Of a DNA stretch of 13,247 nucleotides, positions 1 to 5,781 are shown piece by piece. Under the pieces are notes generated by a model. It searched no databases and was not told the DNA's origin. It was given only the letters and a program-made list of their open reading frames with translations. This stretch comes from Micromonosporaceae bacterium. GTDB lineage: Bacteria; Actinomycetota; Actinomycetes; Mycobacteriales; Micromonosporaceae. Location of the stretch: contig JADGHA010000067.1 of assembly GCA_019689695.1 (NCBI GenBank), positions 1 through 13,247 on the forward strand. Reading direction: 5' to 3'. Each line of letters starts with the position of its first letter. Position 1 is the stretch's first letter. A program made the position numbers and the translations under genes.

Positions 1-540
1 CGGCGTCCGATGGCGCCGGAGCTGTCGACGATGGCGGCCCGGCGAGACCCGGCGGCGGCGCAGGCCCGTCCACAGGCGCCGCCGCCGGGCCGGTCCGGAT
101 GGCTCGCGGACCAATCCAACCCCAGCGCCGGGAAGACGCGGGATTCCGCGCGCCGGGGATCGGCGGGGCCGGGCTCGTGTCGCGGGGCCGCACGGCACCC
201 TGCGCGCCGATCTGACGCACCAGCCGCCCGCTCTGTCCTATCCGGACAATCGCACAGCTGGCACCGCGCGCCCGCGGCGCTCGGTCCCGCGTACGGGTCA
301 GGGCGATCATCGCTTTCGTAAGTCTGATCGAAATTATCGGGCAACTTGCTGCCCCGCTCCGACGGCGTCAAGACCCCGCAATGACATCGTCATGCCTCGA
401 ACTACGTCGTGAACAGGCCGCTTCTGCCCTAGACCGGGCCGGCCCGCATAAGATCAATTATCGGAAACTCTCGACGTCCGGACCCCTGAGCGCTACTGTG
501 TCCACCGTCGGCGGGACAGGCGGACCGGCGGTCGCCGAAG
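1..540. other. Left-end stretch without a supportable gene
   Basis: I see no convincing gene here. The open frames at 10-321 and 381-839 (plus) and the long minus-strand frame over 429-1637 lack ribosome binding sites and have low-complexity Arg/Pro/Ala-rich translations, as expected from chance open frames in GC-rich DNA. Two AT-richer islands stand out, at 316-347 and 447-470. Each carries the nonamer AATTATCGG (332-340 and 456-464) preceded by GATC and followed by an AACT-like string. They could be regulatory sites or promoter debris for the degenerate adenylation-domain remnant downstream. Nothing else is recognisable. Confidence 0.5.
332..464 (+). repeat. Direct repeat AATTATCGG in AT-rich islands
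   Basis: The nonamer AATTATCGG occurs at 332-340 and again at 456-464, 124 bases apart. Both copies have GATC a few bases upstream (326-329 and 452-455) and an A-rich AACT/AAACT just downstream. Such AT-rich words are uncommon in this very GC-rich sequence, so a shared protein-binding site is possible. No gene starts close downstream, so the function is unknown. Confidence 0.35.
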
Positions 541-565
541 CGACTGCTGCGGGGAGGCAGGGTGC

Positions 566-839
566 ATTCGCACGACGGGCGGACGAGCTCAACCGCAGGA
601 CGAGGCCCGACGGCACGATCGTGCTGCCGGGCCGGCCGGCAGGCCGACCTCCGCGGCCGGCGCGTCGAGCCGGGCGCGGTCGAGGCAGCGCCGGAGCACC
701 CGACGGCTGCCGTGGCGGTCACCGGCGACCCGCGGCGCCACGGCCGCCTCGTCGTCTTCCCGCCACCGGCCGGGTGTGGCGTACGCGCCGGCCTGCCAGG
801 TACCTCCTGCGGCCCGCCGCCATCGTGACGCACAGCTGA
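566..839 (+). pseudogene. Frameshifted remnant of an NRPS-type adenylation domain C-terminus
   Basis: Pieces of one domain are spread over the three plus-strand frames. An RT(T)G string at 569-580 resembles core motif A7 (YRTGDL). The next frame gives DELNRR then RPDGTIVLPGR up to about 635. The reading then shifts to RQADLRGRRVEPGAVEAA and AVTGDPRRHGRLVVF, which is the A8 hinge plus the start of the AMP-binding C-terminal subdomain. After GVRAGL (about 793) it shifts again to ARYLLRPAAIVT and stops at 837-839. These segments fit the normal domain order (known family layout) but need at least three frameshifts, so I infer a decayed gene fragment. It lies just upstream of an intact gene for the same subdomain, so the two may be a broken duplicate pair. 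A GTG at 562 with a GGGGAGG string upstream could open a short frame, but that frame ends inside the domain. Confidence 0.5.
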
Positions 840-858
840 CCTGAGGAAGGGGACGCTG

Positions 859-1389
859 ATGGACCCCGTGGTAGCAGCCCTCACCGGACACCCCGGCGTC
901 GCCGAGGTGGCGGTGGTCCGGACCGGCACGAGCAGCGTCGTGGCGGTGGTGCCGGACGGCCACTGCACCGCCGTCGACATCAGGGACCACCTGTGGGATG
1001 CGCTACCGGCCGGGCAGCTGCCGGACCGCGTGTTCGTGGTGGATCGCCTCCCCCGCGACCAGCACGGCGCGGTCCTCACCGACCAGGTCGTCTGCGACGC
1101 ACTCGCCGACCCCGGCGCCTGCGGTTTCGCGGCGGCCCGGTCACCAGTCGAGGTGGACCTCGTCGTGCTCTGGCAGGAGGTGCTGGGCCGGCGGCATGTC
1201 GCCGCCGAGGACAGCTTCTTCGCCCTTGGCGGCGACGCGACCACCGCGGCCCTGCTGCTCGAGCGCACCAACGAACGGTTCGGCATCCGGATGTCCTTCG
1301 CCGAACTGCTGGAACGCCCGTCGCTGCGGCACGTCGCCGCGGCCATCGAGGACGCCCAGGTGTGGGGCGAGGTGACGGTGGACCGCTGA
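859..1389 (+). CDS. Adenylation C-terminal subdomain plus carrier domain, lacking both key residues
   Basis: This 176-residue protein starts at ATG 859 behind GAGGAAGG (843-850). Residues 1-80 resemble the C-terminal subdomain of acyl/aminoacyl-adenylating enzymes (AMP-binding_C). Residues about 97-170 form a phosphopantetheine carrier (PCP) domain with the typical stretches LWQEVLG, FFALGGD, FGIRMSF and LLERPSLRHVAAAI. There is no N-terminal adenylation core. In the A10 motif, normally LPRTxxGK, the sequence is LPRDQHGA, so the catalytic Lys is Ala71. In the carrier motif GGDS the serine is Ala127 (codon GCG at 1237-1239; TCG would be one change away). Known chemistry therefore predicts it can neither help adenylation nor carry a phosphopantetheine arm. 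The frame is intact and well initiated, so it is either a young pseudogene still open or a repurposed scaffold or decoy. It follows a decayed adenylation fragment and ends before a strong hairpin. Confidence 0.75.
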   Translation: MDPVVAALTGHPGVAEVAVVRTGTSSVVAVVPDGHCTAVDIRDHLWDALPAGQLPDRVFVVDRLPRDQHGAVLTDQVVCDALADPGACGFAAARSPVEVDLVVLWQEVLGRRHVAAEDSFFALGGDATTAALLLERTNERFGIRMSFAELLERPSLRHVAAAIEDAQVWGEVTVDR

Positions 1390-1402
1390 TACCCCGTGCC
1401 CG

Positions 1403-1435
1403 CACCGGTGTGCGTGCTGGGCGCGCACACCCGTG
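1403..1435. terminator. Hairpin terminator between convergent genes
   Basis: CACCGGTGTGCG (1403-1414) pairs with CGCACACCCGTG (1424-1435) over 12 base pairs with one mismatch and a 9-base loop. It begins 13 bases after the stop of the carrier-domain gene and lies 14 bases beyond the stop of the minus-strand small gene at 1450. It can therefore serve both strands. There is no clear T-tract, which is common for actinomycete terminators. Confidence 0.7.
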
Positions 1436-1449
1436 CCGGCCGGCGGCGG

Positions 1450-1662
1450 TCACTCCTCGTCGGCGCGTTCCTGGTTGCCGGTGGCCTGGAAGTGCCAGCC
1501 CTCCTGGTCCTGCCGGTCGCGCCGGTACTCGGCGTACCACGTGCCGCCCTCGACGACGTCGAAGTCGATCCGCTCGGACGGCACCCCCTTCTCGTCTGCC
1601 GTAGCCTGACGGACCGCGCCGTCGAGCGGCCCGCCATGCAGGCGCACGCTGACCCTGCTCAC
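1450..1662 (-). CDS. Small conserved-looking HGGPLDG protein, function unknown
   Basis: This is a 70-residue hydrophilic protein. The HGGPLDG motif near the N-terminus, followed by GGTWYAEYRR and an acidic tail ending ADEE, resembles short actinobacterial proteins of unknown function that begin with VRLHGGPLDG-like strings; that is recognition from memory, not a search. There is no signal peptide or membrane segment. I chose GTG 1662: a TACGGG string sits seven bases upstream, a near-match to the TANNNT-N7 leaderless layout seen elsewhere in this window. The in-frame GTG at 1647, giving 65 residues, is possible with AAGGTGA upstream. The composition is balanced, with D, E, Q, W and Y, unlike the shadow frames over it. 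It lies downstream of the GH3 gene on the same strand, with a hairpin between them. Confidence 0.7.
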   Translation of the reverse strand: MSRVSVRLHGGPLDGAVRQATADEKGVPSERIDFDVVEGGTWYAEYRRDRQDQEGWHFQATGNQERADEE

Positions 1663-1686
1663 CTTCGCGCCCGTACCCCGGCAGCG

Positions 1687-1703
1687 CCGCCGCGAAACGG
1701 CGG
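1687..1703 (-). terminator. Possible hairpin downstream of the GH3 gene
   Basis: CCGCCG and CGGCGG form a perfect 6-base-pair stem around a 5-base loop, 33 bases past the GH3 stop codon on the minus strand. It is short and has no T-run, so it may only weaken read-through into the small gene at 1450-1662. Confidence 0.4.
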
Positions 1704-1736
1704 TCCGTAGTAGACGGTTGGCCCGCCGGGCCGCGT

Positions 1737-2903
1737 TCAGCTCTTGGGTCGCAGCGTGTCTACCCGGGCGGCCGCCTGGTCGATCCGCTTCTGTGTGATG
1801 CGCCCGCTGCGGACCAGGCCGAGCACGTGGTCCACCGTCTCCTCGACGATCCTCGGGTCGTAGGTCTGCTGGTTGGCGAAGACGAGCAGGTCGACACCGG
1901 CCTCGAGGGCGAGCGTGACCGCCTCGTTGCGGCCGAACCGGCTGGTGATCGCGACGGCCTGCATGTCGTCGCTGACCACCGGGCCTTTCCAGTCGAGCTC
2001 GCCGCGCAGCAGGTCGGTCACGACGCGGTGGGACAGCGACGCCGGGCGGTTCGGGTCGAGCTGGCTGTTGACCACGTGGCCGACGAGGACGGAGTCGACC
2101 ATGCCGTCGTTGATCAGCCGGCGGAACGGGTCGAGCTCCTTCCTGGTCCAGGTCTTGCTGACGTCGACGGGGGTGAAGTCGGTGTTGCCGGTGGCCGAGC
2201 CGAGACCGGGGAAGTGTTTGATGGAGGTCTTGACCCGGGCGGACCGGTGGACCCTGATCTCCTCGGTGGCGTTGCTGACCACGACGTTCGAGTTGGCGGA
2301 GAAGCTGCGGCCGAGTTGGCCGACCGCCGGGTTGTTCGGGTTGACGTCCAGATCGACGACCGGGGCGTAGTTGAGGTTGACCCCGATCCGGGTGAGGCTG
2401 CGTACCAGGCCCTGCGCCCACTGCCGGGTCGCCGTCGCGGAGTTCTCCGCCCCGATCTGGGCCTCCGACCGGGTCGCCGGGAAGCCGTCGCTCGGGTTGA
2501 GCCGGCTGATCCGCCCGCCCTCCTGGTCGATGGAGACGATCAGCCGGCCGGGCGAGGCCCGGCGCAGGGTCTTCACCAGCGCGGTCACCTGGTCCGGCGA
2601 GGTGATGTTGCGCGGGGCGTCCGTCTTGAGCTCCCGGTCGAACAAGATCACCCCACCGAGGCCGCCCCGGATGGCGTTCATGATCCAGTCGTGGTCGGCC
2701 ACCTGCTGTCCGCGGAAGCCGACCACCAGCAGGCTCGCGATCTTGCGGCGGAGCGCACGCTCGTCGAGCGTGGCCGGCTTGGACGGGGTGCGCGTCGGTG
2801 CGGGCTTCGCCTCGTCGGAAGTGCAGCCGGGGAGGCACGCCGCGACGGCGGCCGACCCGGCGCCGGCGAGCAGCAGCCGCCGGGGCAGGTGCGGGCCGTT
2901 CAC
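1737..2903 (-). CDS. GH3 (NagZ-like) glycosidase lipoprotein
   Basis: This 388-residue protein has an N-terminal signal with PRR and a hydrophobic run, ending in a lipobox LPGC (Cys27), so it should be an anchored exported lipoprotein; the twin Arg makes Tat export possible. A Thr/Pro/Lys linker is followed by one GH3 TIM-barrel domain (about 45-388), the usual length for NagZ-type beta-N-acetylhexosaminidases. Visible motifs are IDQEGGRI (125-132), KHFPGLG (229-235) and VVSDDMQAV (309-317); Asp312/313 supplies the nucleophile. NagZ enzymes carry an Asp-Ser-His dyad loop after KHFPGHG. Here the aligned residues are Asn240-Thr241-Asp242, so the usual His acid/base is absent. The substrate may therefore be a cell-wall amino sugar or another beta-glycoside. 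Start GTG 2903 is chosen because TAGCGT lies exactly seven bases upstream (leaderless). GTG 2912 is the alternative. Confidence 0.88.
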   Translation of the reverse strand: MNGPHLPRRLLLAGAGSAAVAACLPGCTSDEAKPAPTRTPSKPATLDERALRRKIASLLVVGFRGQQVADHDWIMNAIRGGLGGVILFDRELKTDAPRNITSPDQVTALVKTLRRASPGRLIVSIDQEGGRISRLNPSDGFPATRSEAQIGAENSATATRQWAQGLVRSLTRIGVNLNYAPVVDLDVNPNNPAVGQLGRSFSANSNVVVSNATEEIRVHRSARVKTSIKHFPGLGSATGNTDFTPVDVSKTWTRKELDPFRRLINDGMVDSVLVGHVVNSQLDPNRPASLSHRVVTDLLRGELDWKGPVVSDDMQAVAITSRFGRNEAVTLALEAGVDLLVFANQQTYDPRIVEETVDHVLGLVRSGRITQKRIDQAAARVDTLRPKS

Positions 2904-2910
2904 TTGATCC

Positions 2911-2916
2911 ACGCTA
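2911..2916 (-). promoter_or_regulatory. Leaderless -10 element of the GH3 gene
   Basis: Read on the minus strand, TAGCGT is followed by seven bases and then the GTG at 2903. A TANNNT box seven bases from the start codon is the standard layout for leaderless transcripts in actinobacteria. No ribosome binding site is present, and no clear -35 box is visible. Confidence 0.5.
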
Positions 2917-3057
2917 GGCCCAGGCCGCCGGCAGCGGGCCCAGTTCGGCCGATCTCGCCTCTCCCCCGCGCCGGTGGCGCTCGCCGGTCCCCTGCCGTCG
3001 GCCCTCGCCAGCCGCGTTCGCCGCGGAGCGGACAGCGCGGGCGGGTAGGGCCCAGGT

Positions 3058-3504
3058 CTACGGTGACCGGAGTTCGATGGCGGCGGTGATGGTGGTGCCG
3101 GCCGACCCGGTGCGGATGTCGAGCCGGTCCGCGAGCTGGCGGATGATCCACAGGCCGCGCCCGTTGGGGACCGAGACCGGCGGCGGTTGCCGGCCCTGGC
3201 CGTCCGGATCGGCCAGGCCTGGACCCGAGTCGGTGACCCGGCAGAGGATCGCCTGCCCGTCGCGCCACAGCCGCAGCTGCCCGGCGCCGCCACCCCACCG
3301 GATCGCGTTGCTGGCCAGCTCCCCGGCGATCACCAGGAGGTCGTCGGACTGCCGGGCGCCGGCCCCGAGCGCCGCAGCGTGCGCGGCCACCGCCGACCGG
3401 AGCCGGTAGAGGGTTCCCTCGTCGAACGCCTGCTCCAGCCGTGCCTCGGCAGCCGAGCGGCGAGAGCGGCCGTCAACCGGGGCCGGCTGGTCATCGCTGG
3501 CCAT
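3058..3504 (-). CDS. RsbW-like ATP-binding protein (anti-sigma factor / serine kinase type)
   Basis: This 148-residue single-domain protein has the HATPase_c_2 fold of anti-sigma factor serine kinases such as RsbW and SpoIIAB. The N-box is GELASNAIRW (61-70, with Glu62 and Asn66), the G1 box is TDSGPGL (91-97), and the G2 box is NGRGLWIIRQLAD (114-126). About 25 hydrophilic residues precede the domain. Family members bind sigma factors or phosphorylate STAS-domain antagonists. Streptomycetes carry many orphan copies, and no sigma factor or STAS gene is in this window, so the partner is unknown. ATG 3504 has AAAGGTGA just upstream. The start lies 14 bases inside the preceding 70-residue gene, which indicates translational coupling and a likely functional link with that protein. 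Confidence 0.88.
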   Translation of the reverse strand: MASDDQPAPVDGRSRRSAAEARLEQAFDEGTLYRLRSAVAAHAAALGAGARQSDDLLVIAGELASNAIRWGGGAGQLRLWRDGQAILCRVTDSGPGLADPDGQGRQPPPVSVPNGRGLWIIRQLADRLDIRTGSAGTTITAAIELRSP

Positions 3505-3703
3505 TGTTCACCTTTACCCGCGGCCGTGCCGCCTCACGCCCGCCGGCCAGAGCCAGCACGCGGCCGACCATGTCACCGTGGGTCGCCAGCGTCGCCCACC
3601 CGTTCCGCGGCGAGTACTGCCGGCAGATCGGGTCGGGTCCCCACGGTAGACGGTTACGGCCGCCGCCGACACGCACCGCTTCCCCGGGAGCCGCGCTGGC
3701 CAT
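3491..3703 (-). CDS. Unrecognised 70-residue protein coupled to the RsbW-like gene
   Basis: This small basic protein is not one I recognise. A strong AAGGAGG (3713-3719) sits nine bases before ATG 3703, and the stop (3491-3493) lies inside the RsbW-like gene, so both translation and coupling are well supported. The middle, about residues 15-50, is rich in residues typical of folded proteins rather than random GC-rich frames: RLPWGPDPICRQYSP, then NGWATLATHGDMVGRVLAL. There is one Cys, two Trp and one Tyr. The C-terminus is basic (RPRVKVNNGQR). There is no signal or membrane segment. By position it may be a regulator or partner of the downstream kinase, which is inference only. The hydrolase gene ends 50 bases upstream on the same strand, and TAGGCT (3735-3740 on the minus strand) could be a separate -10 box. 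Confidence 0.72.
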   Translation of the reverse strand: MASAAPGEAVRVGGGRNRLPWGPDPICRQYSPRNGWATLATHGDMVGRVLALAGGREAARPRVKVNNGQR

Positions 3704-3753
3704 CAGCGGCAGCCTCCTTCGGTAGCCTCGCGGCAGCCTACGACAGAATCCGG

Positions 3754-4653
3754 TCACCAGCCACGCAGCGCGGCGGCGAGCTGGGCGAGCGCCACGTGGG
3801 CGGCGTCGAACAGGGCCAGCTTGCGCGGAAAGTTGTGCACCAGCCCCTGGTACCGGGTAGCGGTCACCGGGACGCCGGCCGCGAGCAGCGCGGCCGCGTA
3901 CCGCTCAGCCTCGGCGCACAGCACGTCGAGTTCCGCGGTGATGACCATCGCCGGGGGCAGGCCGGCGAGGTCGGCCCGCATGGGGTCCAGGTCCGGGTGG
4001 TCCCGGTCCACGCCGGGTGGGGCGTACGCGTCCCAGAAGAACCGCATCTCCTCCCGGCCCAGGCCATACCCGTCCAGCTGCGGGTAGTCCGCCGCGGGGT
4101 CGATGACCGGGCAGATGAGGATCTGGCCGGCGAGGGCGATCTTGGCGTCGCGGGCGCGCCGGGCGGTCACCGCGGCCAGGTGCCCGCCGGCAGAGTCGCC
4201 GGCCACCGCGACGCGAGCCGGATCCAGGCCGTGCCGTGCCGCGCCCGGCCCCCGTATCCAGGCCAGCGCCCGCCACAGGTCGTCCAGCGGCGCCGGGTAC
4301 GGATGCTCGGGCGCGAGCCGGTAGTCGACGGAGAGCACTGCCCAGCCGGAGGCGGCCGCCAGGTGCCGGCACAGCCCGTCGTGGGTGTCCAGGTCGCCCA
4401 TCACCCAGCCTCCGCCGTGCGCGTACAGCACGACCGGTGCGGGGTCCTGCCCGCCGTTGCGGTAGAGGCGGGCCGGCACGCCGCCGGCGTCGACGGGGAG
4501 CACCGAGCGGATCTCGGGTCCGGGTCCGACCTCGGCCGGGGTGGCCTGGACCATGCTGCGCCGCGCCTCCGGCACGCTCGCCATCGTGAGCGGGACGCGC
4601 CGCTGGACCTGCATCGCCGCGCGGGCCTGAGGGTGCAGGCGGGTCGGGTCCAT
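3754..4653 (-). CDS. Alpha/beta hydrolase, HSL (hormone-sensitive lipase) type esterase
   Basis: This 299-residue cytoplasmic enzyme belongs to the Abhydrolase_3 / HSL family, which hydrolyses short-chain esters. The oxyanion motif HGGGW is at 79-83, YRLAPEHPYPA at 111-121, and the nucleophile elbow GDSAGG at 152-157 with Ser154. The acid is Asp243 (ELDVL) and the base His273 (GLVHNF), so the triad is complete. Length and order match the family. Residues 1-45 form the usual N-terminal cap. ATG 4653 fits the family's MDPTRLHPQAR-type beginning, but no clear ribosome binding site precedes it. A -10-like TACCGT on the minus strand (4709-4714) could give a leader of about 50 bases. It diverges from the PIG-L deacetylase gene and precedes the 70-residue and RsbW-like genes on its own strand. 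The natural substrate is not predictable. Confidence 0.9.
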   Translation of the reverse strand: MDPTRLHPQARAAMQVQRRVPLTMASVPEARRSMVQATPAEVGPGPEIRSVLPVDAGGVPARLYRNGGQDPAPVVLYAHGGGWVMGDLDTHDGLCRHLAAASGWAVLSVDYRLAPEHPYPAPLDDLWRALAWIRGPGAARHGLDPARVAVAGDSAGGHLAAVTARRARDAKIALAGQILICPVIDPAADYPQLDGYGLGREEMRFFWDAYAPPGVDRDHPDLDPMRADLAGLPPAMVITAELDVLCAEAERYAAALLAAGVPVTATRYQGLVHNFPRKLALFDAAHVALAQLAAALRGW

Positions 4654-4707
4654 ATGGTGTCGCTTTCGGATCAACGGCCGGCGGTGCCGTGCCACCGGAG
4701 TGGCAAC

Positions 4708-4714
4708 TACGGTA
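4708..4714. promoter_or_regulatory. Symmetric -10 element between divergent genes
   Basis: The heptamer TACGGTA reads TACGGT on the plus strand, seven bases before GTG 4721, and TACCGT on the minus strand, pointing to the hydrolase gene. Both match TANNNT. One element could therefore open promoters in both directions, as described for symmetric bacterial promoters. The -35 boxes are not obvious on either side. Confidence 0.45.
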
Positions 4715-4720
4715 ACGCAT

Positions 4721-5476
4721 GTGGACGAACGACTGCCGGCGCTGCCGGAGGACTGGGAGCGCTGCCTGGCGGTGGCCGCGCACCCGGACGACATCGAGTA
4801 CGGCACCGCCTCCGCCATCGCCCGGTGGACCGCGCAGGGCAAGCGGGTCACCTACCTGCTGGCCACCCGCGGCGAGGCGGGCATCGACACCCTGCCGCCG
4901 GAGCGGGCCGCGCCGCTGCGCGAGGAGGAGGAGCGGGCCGCCGCCCGGGCGGTCGGGGTGGATGTGGTGGAGTTCCTCGACCACCGCGACGGCGTCATCG
5001 AGTACGGGCTGCCGCTGCGCCGCGCCATCGCGCGGGCCATCCGGCGGCACCGGCCCGAGGTGGTGGTGTGCGGCGCCTTCTCGGTCCGCATGGCGGGTGG
5101 CATCACCAACCAGGCCGACCACCGGGCGGTGGGACTGGCCACACTGGACGCCGCCCGCGACGCGGGCAACCGGTGGATCTTCCCGGAGTTGCTGGACGAA
5201 GGGCTGCAGCCGTGGAACGGAGTCCGCTACGTCTGCTTCGCCGGCGCTGAGCGCCCCACCCACGGCGTCGACGTCACCGGCGAACCGCTGCGCCGCGGCA
5301 TCGCGTCGCTCGCGGCGCACGTCGAGTACACCAAGGCCCTGGGTGAGGCCGCCTTCGAACCGGGGCCCTTCCTGACCTGGGCCGCGCGCCAGGGCGGGCC
5401 GTTGCTCGGCGTGGAGGCGGCGGTCCTGTTCGACGTGCACGCGCTCGCCTTCGAGGGCCCGCCGCCCTGGCTGTGA
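4721..5476 (+). CDS. PIG-L / LmbE-family zinc deacetylase
   Basis: This is a 251-residue member of the family that includes MshB (mycothiol pathway) and GlcNAc-phosphatidylinositol deacetylases, which remove an N-acyl group from an amino sugar or related substrate using zinc. With start GTG 4721, the metal motif AAHPDD covers residues 19-24 (His21, Asp24) and the third ligand is His134 in NQADHRAVG. The GEAG segment after the second strand (residues 51-54) is also typical. I prefer GTG 4721 because TACGGT lies exactly seven bases upstream (leaderless) and MDERLPALPEDWER resembles family N-termini. ATG 4700 in the same frame would add seven residues but has no ribosome binding site or -10 box. 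It lacks a signal peptide. The divergent esterase neighbour may suggest joint use on one substrate, for example a glycosylated metabolite; that is speculative. Confidence 0.88.
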   Translation: MDERLPALPEDWERCLAVAAHPDDIEYGTASAIARWTAQGKRVTYLLATRGEAGIDTLPPERAAPLREEEERAAARAVGVDVVEFLDHRDGVIEYGLPLRRAIARAIRRHRPEVVVCGAFSVRMAGGITNQADHRAVGLATLDAARDAGNRWIFPELLDEGLQPWNGVRYVCFAGAERPTHGVDVTGEPLRRGIASLAAHVEYTKALGEAAFEPGPFLTWAARQGGPLLGVEAAVLFDVHALAFEGPPPWL

Positions 5477-5543
5477 GCCGCGCGGACCGGCGTGTCGCCG
5501 CATCGTCATCGCGGCATCGCAGCGAACGGATGCCGTCGCGCCA

Positions 5544-5577
5544 GCCCGGGCCGCGGCGGAGTGTGCCCGGCCCGGGC
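5544..5577 (+). terminator. Hairpin terminator after the PIG-L gene
   Basis: GCCCGGGCCG (5544-5553) and CGGCCCGGGC (5568-5577) form a perfect 10-base-pair stem around a 14-base loop, 67 bases past the deacetylase stop. There is no T-run. It insulates the following regulated promoter. Confidence 0.6.
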
Positions 5578-5586
5578 CTGACGACC

Positions 5587-5615
5587 TTGCGCCCTGAAAC
5601 ATTGCGAGTCATACT
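5587..5615 (+). promoter_or_regulatory. Putative promoter of the CE4 gene
   Basis: TTGCGC (5587-5592), 17 bases and CATACT (5610-5615) resemble a sigma-70-type promoter. The -10 box lies between the two arms of an inverted repeat. The implied leader is about 160 bases long and ends in GAGGAG (5770-5775). Apart from this promoter and the terminator, the 305-base gap 5477-5781 holds nothing I recognise. Confidence 0.4.
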
Positions 5616-5627
5616 TCGGAATGTTTC
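5596..5627. promoter_or_regulatory. Inverted repeat GAAACATT / AATGTTTC, likely operator
   Basis: GAAACATT (5596-5603) and AATGTTTC (5620-5627) are perfect 8-base arms 16 bases apart. Each arm resembles half of the CGAAANNTTTCG-like boxes reported upstream of actinomycete xylanase and related hydrolase genes (recalled, not searched). The arms flank the putative -10 box, which suits a repressor that blocks promoter opening until a sugar inducer is present. Confidence 0.5.
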
Positions 5628-5781
5628 GATGGTTCGCGGTGGCCCAGCTCCCTGAGCGCCACGCGGGGAGTCCGGGCCCCCGCCACGGCGCCGGCGCTGG
5701 CGGGCAGCGCCGCGACCTGACCCGCCAGCCGACGCCGCCGACCGCCACGGACGGCGACCGGCCGACCCCGAGGAGACAGCG

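Noticed and set aside
10..321. Open plus-strand frame of 103 residues
   Set aside because: No ribosome binding site, low-complexity Ala/Arg/Pro/Ser composition and no recognisable motif.
381..839. Open plus-strand frame of 152 residues as a real gene
   Set aside because: No ribosome binding site. Only short parts resemble an adenylation domain, and the rest of that domain lies in other frames, so it is treated as part of a pseudogene.
1827..3089. Long plus-strand frame opposite the GH3 gene
   Set aside because: Val/Asp/Arg-rich mirror translation with no motif; the minus strand carries a lipobox and GH3 motifs.
4700..4720. ATG 4700 as the start of the PIG-L gene
   Set aside because: No ribosome binding site or -10 box at a suitable distance, whereas GTG 4721 has TACGGT exactly seven bases upstream. 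It cannot be fully excluded.
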